Positions 6,979-12,207 of a DNA stretch of 12,207 nt are shown piece by piece (the stretch's first letter is position 1; the number at the start of each line of letters is the position of its first letter). Both the position numbers and the translations under genes were made by a program. The notes beneath the pieces are model-generated. The model did not search any database, was not told where the DNA came from, and worked only from the letters and a program-made list of their open reading frames with translations. The DNA lies in NCBI GenBank assembly GCA_945863085.1, contig CAMBCD010000048.1, positions 1 to 12,207 of the forward strand. The letters are read 5' to 3'. The DNA is from Bordetella parapertussis (lineage in GTDB: Bacteria > Pseudomonadota > Gammaproteobacteria > Burkholderiales > SG8-41).

Positions 6979-7458
6979 GCGGCGCACCCCTTCCGGCTCG
7001 AATGGAATGTCGTCATCCATATCGTCAAAGCTGCCGCCGCTTTTCTTTGCCGGCGCCTTGCCACCACCACCCGCCGCTGCAGCCGCGGGTTCGCGCATGC
7101 TGCTGCCGCCACCTTCGCTGCCGCCACGCCCGCCGAGCAACTGCATGCGGTCAGCAACGACCTCGGTCGTATAACGGTCCTGTCCTTCCTTGTCCTGCCA
7201 TTTGCGGGTGCGTATCCGGCCTTCGACGTAACACGGGGAACCTTTTTTCAGGTACTCGCCCGCGACTTCGGCAAGTCGCCCGAAAAAAGAAATACGGTGC
7301 CACTCGGTATGTTCCTGCTTGTCACCGCTTTTTTTGTCTTTCCATGACTCGGTGGTCGCCAGAGTGATGTTGGTCACCGCCTCGCCACTGGGCAGGTAAC
7401 GCGTCTCCGGGTCTTTGCCGAGATTGCCGATCAGAATTACCTTGTTAACTGATGCCAT
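6823..7458 (-). CDS. ssb: Single-stranded DNA-binding protein with a run-on C-terminus
   Basis: SSB coats single-stranded DNA in replication, recombination and repair and recruits partner proteins through its acidic C-terminal tip. The OB fold spans about 4–108 with Trp39, Trp53 and Trp87 at the expected places. A Gly/Ala/Lys-rich linker (109–143) follows, and then [10 protein letters not shown] at 144–153. In the family the tip ends the protein. Here the next codon is GAG (6997–6999 on the plus strand reads CTC), and the frame goes on for 58 residues. Most of these (from 6978 leftwards) are antisense to the phosphotransacetylase gene and resemble no family. A single change from TAG to GAG explains this. 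The ATG at 7456–7458 has AAGGA (7468–7472) 9 nt upstream. The true product may be 153 residues if this is a base error. Confidence 0.93.
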   Translation of the reverse strand: MASVNKVILIGNLGKDPETRYLPSGEAVTNITLATTESWKDKKSGDKQEHTEWHRISFFGRLAEVAGEYLKKGSPCYVEGRIRTRKWQDKEGQDRYTTEVVADRMQLLGGRGGSEGGGSSMREPAAAAAGGGGKAPAKKSGGSFDDMDDDIPFEPEGVRRSAARVRNQAGHRSRRNAAVRRVGATGKNDRYFCADHYPCGNRAAEVDQRLV

Positions 7459-7476
7459 GTCAGTTTTTCCTTTTGA

Positions 7477-7492
7477 TATTCAGTGCTGAATA
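7477..7492. promoter_or_regulatory. 16-bp palindrome just upstream of the ssb ribosome binding site
   Basis: TATTCAG (7477–7483) and CTGAATA (7486–7492) are exact inverted copies separated by TG. The element begins 4 bp upstream of the ssb Shine–Dalgarno sequence, in the 75-bp gap between the MFS gene and ssb. It may be an operator, or a small hairpin in the ssb leader. It is not a canonical LexA box (CTGT-N8-ACAG). A TTGATA hexamer on the minus strand lies upstream of it, but the spacing to a possible -10 is short. Confidence 0.45.
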
Positions 7493-7533
7493 ACGCCGGA
7501 CTATGCCTATCAACGTGCCCGGCGCCGAAGGGT

Positions 7534-8727
7534 TTACGTGCGGGCCACAATGGGCGGCACACGCATGCCGAAGGCGAGTATAAGCCAGATCGCCAGCAAC
7601 ACAGCATCGAGCACAACCACCCCGGCGGCCCCCCAATACTTGTAGAGAACCCCGCCCGCGGCCGCGCCGATAAAGGTGCCAAAAAACTGGATGGTGCTGT
7701 AGAGGCCGATGGCCGTGCCCTTGGCATGCGCCGGCGCAAGGCGCGTGGTCAGCGTCGGCAGCATCGCTTCCAGCACATTAAACGGCACAAAAAACACCAG
7801 CAAAAACAAGGACAACAACCACAGGTTTCCGCTGAGCCAGGGAAGCGCGAGATGCCCCGCCAGCAGCAGCGCCACCGCGATGATGAACCAGCGCCGCAGC
7901 AACTCCGGTTTGCCGGCCTGCATGATCGGCGGCAGCATCAGCACGAAGGAGCCTAACATCACCGGCAGATAAACCTTCCAGTGCTCGGCGACCGGGAGAC
8001 CGGCATCGCGCAGGCTGAACGGCAGCACGATGAACAGCGCCATCAGCACCGCGTGCAGCGCAAAAATGCCCCAGTTCAGCCGCGCCAGTTGCGGATCGAG
8101 CAGCACGTTCCAGAAATCCTTCAGTCCGCGGCCCGGCGCCGGCGGCGCCTCCGGTGCGTCAGGAATGAAGCGCCACAGTAAGACCATGCCCGCCAGCGCC
8201 AGCACGCCGGTCAGCGCAAAAATTCCCGGGACACCGATCACGCGATCCAGCCAGGGACTCGCGATCAGCGACAATGCGAACGATGCGCCGATGGTGGAGC
8301 CGATCATCGCCATGGCCTTGGCACGCTGGCTCTCCCGGGTCAGATCGGCAGTCATCGCAATCACCGCCGCTGAAATCGCACCGGCGCCCTGCAGGATGCG
8401 GCCGAGGATGACGATATAAATGTTCGGCGCCAGCGCTGCGATAAAACTGCCGATGGCAAAAATCACCAGTCCGATATAAACCACGGGTTTGCGTCCGATG
8501 CGGTCCGACCACCAGCCGAAGGGTATCTGCAGAATGGCCTGGGTCAGGCCGTAGGCGCCGATGGCAATGCCGACCAGTGTCAGGTCGCTGCCGCCGGGCA
8601 GGCGTTCGGCATAAATGGCGAACACCGGCAGGATCACGAACATGCCGAGCAGGCGCAGTCCGAAAATTCCGGACAATCCGATGCTCGCCCGCAGCTCAAG
8701 CGGGGTCATTTTGTTGCTGGACGACAT
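7534..8727 (-). CDS. Major facilitator superfamily transporter (YajR-like, without the extra C-terminal domain)
   Basis: This 397-residue inner-membrane protein has about twelve hydrophobic segments. MFS motif [12 protein letters not shown], lies at 71–81 in the loop between helices 2 and 3, and a helix-4 GRILQGAGA motif at 109–117. The opening [29 protein letters not shown] resembles the YajR branch of drug/proton antiporters. E. coli YajR carries an additional C-terminal domain that is absent here. The substrate is unknown. The ATG at 8725–8727 was chosen because the family homology starts right after it; the open frame runs further up into uvrA with no support. An internal ATG at 8709 is also possible, and neither has a strong ribosome binding site. 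It is divergent from uvrA and 75 bp upstream of ssb, so it may be co-transcribed with ssb. Confidence 0.88.
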   Translation of the reverse strand: MSSSNKMTPLELRASIGLSGIFGLRLLGMFVILPVFAIYAERLPGGSDLTLVGIAIGAYGLTQAILQIPFGWWSDRIGRKPVVYIGLVIFAIGSFIAALAPNIYIVILGRILQGAGAISAAVIAMTADLTRESQRAKAMAMIGSTIGASFALSLIASPWLDRVIGVPGIFALTGVLALAGMVLLWRFIPDAPEAPPAPGRGLKDFWNVLLDPQLARLNWGIFALHAVLMALFIVLPFSLRDAGLPVAEHWKVYLPVMLGSFVLMLPPIMQAGKPELLRRWFIIAVALLLAGHLALPWLSGNLWLLSLFLLVFFVPFNVLEAMLPTLTTRLAPAHAKGTAIGLYSTIQFFGTFIGAAAGGVLYKYWGAAGVVVLDAVLLAIWLILAFGMRVPPIVART

Positions 8728-8762
8728 GAAATGAGGGGGGCCGGCGAAAAACCTGGGTGCAG

Positions 8763-8778
8763 CAGTTGGGCAGAACAG
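8763..8778 (+). promoter_or_regulatory. Weak LexA-box-like element in the MFS–uvrA gap
   Basis: CAGT-N8-ACAG matches 7 of the 8 fixed positions of the CTGT-N8-ACAG SOS box and overlaps the candidate uvrA -35 hexamer. The eight central bases (TGGGCAGA) are not the AT-rich stretch usual for LexA sites, which lowers confidence. Confidence 0.25.
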
Positions 8779-8794
8779 CGTATGGGCGTATATT
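8766..8794 (+). promoter_or_regulatory. Candidate sigma-70 promoter for uvrA
   Basis: TTGGGC (8766–8771) and TATATT (8789–8794) are separated by exactly 17 bp on the plus strand. The -10 matches consensus at 5 of 6 positions and the -35 at 3 of 6. Transcription would begin near 8801, giving a leader of under 30 nt before the uvrA ATG with AGG at 8819–8821. Confidence 0.45.
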
Positions 8795-8828
8795 AGCAGG
8801 TTCACTTTTGTACTCTCCAGGTCCCCTG

Positions 8829-11753
8829 ATGACTGTGCGCTCCTCACCACCAAAACTGGTCTCGCTGCCTGTTGTCTCCACACCGGTCACCAAAACGGCG
8901 CCGCAGGCCTCCGATGTGCCGGCGCCCCCCGTCGGTACCGCGCAGATCCGAGTGCGCGGTGCCCGCACGCACAATCTGAAAAACATCAGCCTCGACCTGC
9001 CGCGCAACAGCCTGGTGGTGATTACCGGACTGTCCGGCTCCGGCAAATCATCTCTGGCCTTTGACACGCTGTATGCGGAAGGCCAGCGCCGGTATGTCGA
9101 ATCGCTGTCGGCCTATGCACGGCAATTCCTGCAGTTGATGGAGAAACCCGACGTTGACCTGATCGAAGGACTGTCACCGGCGATCGCCATCGAGCAGAAG
9201 GCCTCCAGTCACAATCCACGCTCGACCGTCGGCACCGTCACCGAAATCCACGATTACCTGCGCCTGCTCTACGCGCGGATCGGTGAGCCACATTGCCCGG
9301 AACATGGCACGCTGCTCGCTGCGCAATCGGTCGCACAAATGGTCGACCATGTGCTGCATCTGCCGGAAGACACCAAGCTGATGATCCTCGCGCCGGTGGT
9401 CAGCGACCGCAAGGGTGAACAGAACAGCCTGGTCGATGAACTGCGCGCTCAGGGCTTCGTCCGCGTGCGCATCGACGGAAAAATCCACGACATCGATGCG
9501 CTGCCGGCGCTGAAAAAGAATTCCAAACATACGATCGACGTGGTGGTGGACCGCATCAAGGTGCGCGACGACATACGGCAGCGCCTGGCAGAATCATTCG
9601 AAACAGCGCTGCGCCACGGCAACGGCCGCGCCATCGCCGCAGACATGGACAGCGGACAGGAACTGGTGTTTTCAGCGCGCCTCGCCTGCCCGACATGCGG
9701 CCAGGCCTCACCCGAAATGGAACCGCGGCTGTTTTCGTTCAACAATCCCGCCGGCGCATGCCCGCGCTGCGACGGACTGGGTGCCATCACCTTTTTTGAT
9801 CCGAAGCGCATCGCCTCATTTCCCGAGATGTCCCTCGCCTCCGGCGCGATCAAGGGCTGGGACCGCCGCAACCAGTTTTATTTCCAGATGCTGCAGGACT
9901 TGGCAGCGCACTACGGTTTTGACGTCGAGGCGCCGTTCGGCGAACTGTCTGAAACCGCGCGCGATGCGGTACTCAACGGTTCCGGCAAGACGCAGATCAA
10001 GTTCACCTATGCCGGGGAACGCGGCAAGTCCTACGTCAAGGAACACGCCTTCGAAGGCGTGATTCCCAATCTCGAACGCCGCCACCGCGAAACTGATTCA
10101 CCGGTGGTGAAGGAAGAGCTGTCGAAATACCTGAACACTCAGACCTGTCCCGACTGCGAAGGCACGCGGTTGCGGCCCGAAGCACGGCACGTGCTAGTCG
10201 CGGGGCAACCGATCTATGCCCTCTCTGCGCTGCAGCTGGGCAACGCGATGCGCTTCTTCGAGGAACTGGCGCTGACCGGGGCAAAACAGGCCATCGCCGA
10301 CAAAATTGCCGGCGAGATTCGCAACCGCCTGCGTTTCCTGGTCGATGTCGGCCTTGATTACCTGTCACTGGACCGCCCTGCCGACACACTGTCCGGCGGC
10401 GAGTCCCAGCGCATCCGCCTCGCCAGCCAGATCGGGTCCGGCCTGACCGGCGTGATGTATGTGCTCGACGAACCATCGATCGGCCTCCATCAGCGTGACA
10501 ACACCCGGCTGCTCGGCATGCTGAAACGCCTGCGTGACATCGGCAATTCGGTGATCGTCGTCGAACACGATCAGGACGCCATCATGAGCGCCGACCATGT
10601 GATCGACATGGGCCTGGGCGCGGGAGAACACGGCGGCAGCGTCATCGCGCAGGGGACACCGGCTGAAATTGTCGCGCACGCCGACTCGCTGACCGGCCAA
10701 TACCTGTCGGGGCGCCGCCGCATCGATGTGCCGGCATTGCGCCACAAGGTCAATCCGAAAAGGCGGCTGGTGATCAGTGGCGCCACCGGCAACAACCTGA
10801 AGGACGTCACTGTCGGCATTCCCGTCGGACTGTTCACCTGCGTCACCGGCGTTTCGGGTTCCGGAAAATCAACATTGGTGAACGACACGCTGTACCAGGC
10901 CGTGGCCCGCGATCTCTACGGCAGCAACCTCGAGCCGGCACCCTGCACTGCCATCGAGGGTACCGAGTTTTTCGACAAAGTGGTCAATGTCGACCAGAGT
11001 CCGATCGGCCGCACACCACGCTCCAATCCGGCAACCTACACCGGACTGTTCACGCCCATCCGCGAGCTGTTCGCCGGCGTGCCGGAAGCGCGCGCCCGCG
11101 GTTATGGCGCCGGACGTTTTTCCTTCAACGTCAAAGGCGGTCGTTGCGAATCCTGCCAGGGCGACGGCGTGCTGAAGGTCGAGATGCATTTCCTGCCGGA
11201 CATTTATGTACCCTGTGATGTCTGTCACGGCAAACGTTACAACCGGGAAACCCTGGACATCCGTTACAAGGGCCGCACGGTCAATGAAGTGCTGGCGATG
11301 ACGGTGGAACAGGCGGTTGAATTTTTCAGCCCGGTGCCGGCGATCGCGCGCAAGCTGCAGACCATGATGGACGTCGGTCTCGGTTACATCACGCTGGGCC
11401 AGAGCGCGACGACGCTGTCGGGCGGTGAGGCGCAACGCGTCAAACTCGCGCTGGAACTGTCCAAACGCGACACCGGGCGCACGCTGTACATCCTCGACGA
11501 ACCGACGACGGGGCTGCATTTCCATGACATCGACCTGCTGCTGCACGTGTTGCACCGGCTGCGCGACCACGGCAACACCATCGTCGTCATTGAACACAAT
11601 CTCGATGTCATCAAAACCGCCGACTGGGTCATCGATCTCGGTCCCGAAGGCGGAGACGGCGGCGGCCGCATACTCGCCGAAGGTCCGCCGGAAACCATCG
11701 CGGCGCACCCGTCCAGCCACACCGGCGCCCACCTGAAGACCGTGCTGGCATGA
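8829..11753 (+). CDS. uvrA: Excinuclease ABC subunit A (UvrA)
   Basis: UvrA is the damage-sensing ATPase of nucleotide excision repair; as a dimer it loads UvrB on damaged DNA. From the chosen ATG the protein has 974 residues. Two ABC ATPase units are seen: Walker A at 67–75 (GLSGSGKSS) with signature LSGGESQ at 521–527, and Walker A at 674–682 (GVSGSGKST) with LSGGEAQ at 863–869. Each signature is followed by a Walker B (VLDEPS, ILDEPT). Zinc modules include LACPTCG…[24 protein letters not shown] and RCESCQG…PCDVCHG. Homology starts at [10 protein letters not shown] (about residue 40), so 39 Pro/Val/Ala-rich residues precede it, an extension over the 940-residue E. coli protein. AGG lies 7 nt before the ATG; a GTG at 8916 is a shorter alternative. 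The next gene overlaps its stop. Confidence 0.98.
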   Translation: MTVRSSPPKLVSLPVVSTPVTKTAPQASDVPAPPVGTAQIRVRGARTHNLKNISLDLPRNSLVVITGLSGSGKSSLAFDTLYAEGQRRYVESLSAYARQFLQLMEKPDVDLIEGLSPAIAIEQKASSHNPRSTVGTVTEIHDYLRLLYARIGEPHCPEHGTLLAAQSVAQMVDHVLHLPEDTKLMILAPVVSDRKGEQNSLVDELRAQGFVRVRIDGKIHDIDALPALKKNSKHTIDVVVDRIKVRDDIRQRLAESFETALRHGNGRAIAADMDSGQELVFSARLACPTCGQASPEMEPRLFSFNNPAGACPRCDGLGAITFFDPKRIASFPEMSLASGAIKGWDRRNQFYFQMLQDLAAHYGFDVEAPFGELSETARDAVLNGSGKTQIKFTYAGERGKSYVKEHAFEGVIPNLERRHRETDSPVVKEELSKYLNTQTCPDCEGTRLRPEARHVLVAGQPIYALSALQLGNAMRFFEELALTGAKQAIADKIAGEIRNRLRFLVDVGLDYLSLDRPADTLSGGESQRIRLASQIGSGLTGVMYVLDEPSIGLHQRDNTRLLGMLKRLRDIGNSVIVVEHDQDAIMSADHVIDMGLGAGEHGGSVIAQGTPAEIVAHADSLTGQYLSGRRRIDVPALRHKVNPKRRLVISGATGNNLKDVTVGIPVGLFTCVTGVSGSGKSTLVNDTLYQAVARDLYGSNLEPAPCTAIEGTEFFDKVVNVDQSPIGRTPRSNPATYTGLFTPIRELFAGVPEARARGYGAGRFSFNVKGGRCESCQGDGVLKVEMHFLPDIYVPCDVCHGKRYNRETLDIRYKGRTVNEVLAMTVEQAVEFFSPVPAIARKLQTMMDVGLGYITLGQSATTLSGGEAQRVKLALELSKRDTGRTLYILDEPTTGLHFHDIDLLLHVLHRLRDHGNTIVVIEHNLDVIKTADWVIDLGPEGGDGGGRILAEGPPETIAAHPSSHTGAHLKTVLA

Positions 11754-12207
11754 CCCCGGAGCGCGCGCGGGCATTGCTGGATGGCAGCTTTGCCGCGGCC
11801 CTGGCTGCGGCCGACCCGCTGCGCATCGTGCCCGGCCACCTGCCCGTGCCGCCCAAGGGCCGCACGCTGGTCGTGGGCGCGGGCAAAGCCGCGGCAGCGA
11901 TGGCCTTGGCGGTGGAGCAGCAATGGCCCGCTACAGCGCCGCTGGACGGCTTGGTGATCACGCGTTACCAGCACGGCCTGCTGACCAACCGCATCACCGT
12001 GATCGAAGCCGGACATCCGGTGCCGGACACTGCTGGCGAGCAGGCTGCTGCGGAAATCCTCAAAAAAGTCAAAACACTGACGCCGCAGGATCTGCTGCTG
12101 GTGCTGGTCTCCGGGGGCGGTTCCAGCCTGCTGTCGCTGCCGGCCGAGGGCATCACCATGGCCGACCTGAAACAGGTCACGAAGCAGTTATTGCTTTCCG
12201 GTGCGCC
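11750..12207 (+). CDS. Glycerate 2-kinase / hydroxypyruvate-reductase-like protein of the MOFRL type (partial, C-terminus off the window)
   Basis: Members phosphorylate D-glycerate to 2-phosphoglycerate, feeding glyoxylate-, tartrate- or serine-cycle-derived carbon into glycolysis; older annotations call some of them hydroxypyruvate reductase (TtuD). The 152 visible residues are the N-terminal part of the DUF4147 domain: [12 protein letters not shown] (41–52), TRYQHG (71–76), EAGHPVPD (86–93) and the Gly/Ser loop [16 protein letters not shown] (119–134). Family members are normally over 400 residues, so about two thirds is missing. The ATG overlaps the uvrA TGA as ATGA, with no strong ribosome binding site of its own, so translation is likely coupled to uvrA. 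The physiological pathway cannot be told from this window. Confidence 0.9.
   Translation, partial: MTPERARALLDGSFAAALAAADPLRIVPGHLPVPPKGRTLVVGAGKAAAAMALAVEQQWPATAPLDGLVITRYQHGLLTNRITVIEAGHPVPDTAGEQAAAEILKKVKTLTPQDLLLVLVSGGGSSLLSLPAEGITMADLKQVTKQLLLSGA

Noticed and set aside
6971..6983. Palindrome GCCGCTGAGCGGC over the stop of the phosphotransacetylase gene as a terminator
   Set aside because: The stem is at most 5 bp with a 3-nt loop and no T-run follows on either strand; in a G+C-rich region this is weak evidence.
8728..8883. Longer MFS start reaching into uvrA
   Set aside because: The frame is open for 52 more codons, but the added sequence has no family similarity, would cover the divergent promoter and overlap the uvrA start.
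10869..11774. A 301-codon open frame on the minus strand across the 3' part of uvrA
   Set aside because: It is antisense to the second ATPase unit of UvrA, with no domain signature and no ribosome binding site in a sensible context.

Overview
The window reads as a stretch of betaproteobacterial chromosome of moderately high G+C, packed with housekeeping genes. Supporting this are the order FmdB–DUF502–aspS … nudB–endonuclease-family gene on one strand, the ssb–MFS–uvrA cluster, and the style of the protein sequences. This placement comes from remembered gene order and family resemblance, not from a search. No RNA genes, insertion sequences, CRISPR arrays or phage genes were seen.

Left part (1–5820, all minus strand). 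Read in the direction of transcription: an FmdB-type zinc-ribbon protein with a consensus -10 box in front of it, a two-helix DUF502 membrane protein, aspartyl-tRNA synthetase (aspS), a secreted guanyl-specific ribonuclease of the barnase/RNase Sa type, its barstar-type inhibitor (ATGA overlap), a NudB-type Nudix hydrolase, quinolinate synthase (nadA, after a 133-bp gap), and the start of an endonuclease/exonuclease/phosphatase-family gene that runs off the left edge. The ribonuclease–inhibitor pair sits inside an otherwise housekeeping operon. AspRS carries His32 and Gly83, which suggest a non-discriminating enzyme and therefore tRNA-dependent asparagine formation by GatCAB.

Middle part (5809–7458). 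A divergent promoter region separates fmdB from a plus-strand phosphotransacetylase-family gene, whose start is preceded by two tiny ORFs chained by ATGA overlaps. It converges on ssb (minus strand). The ssb reading frame contains the conserved acidic tip ending in Asp-Ile-Pro-Phe, but the next codon is GAG instead of a stop. The frame continues 58 codons antisense into the phosphotransacetylase gene. This is the oddest feature of the window, and is either a real stop loss or a base error.

Right part (7477–12207). A 16-bp palindrome lies just upstream of the ssb ribosome binding site. An MFS transporter (minus) is divergent from uvrA (plus), the excinuclease ATPase, which has a Pro/Val-rich N-terminal extension. 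A candidate promoter with a weak LexA-box-like element lies between them. A glycerate 2-kinase gene overlaps the uvrA stop by ATGA and runs off the right edge.

The best candidates for something unusual are the SSB with its buried C-terminal tip and the exported ribonuclease/barstar pair. The latter has a cysteine-containing insertion next to the catalytic histidine. Both are variations on known families; I do not see a wholly new system here.
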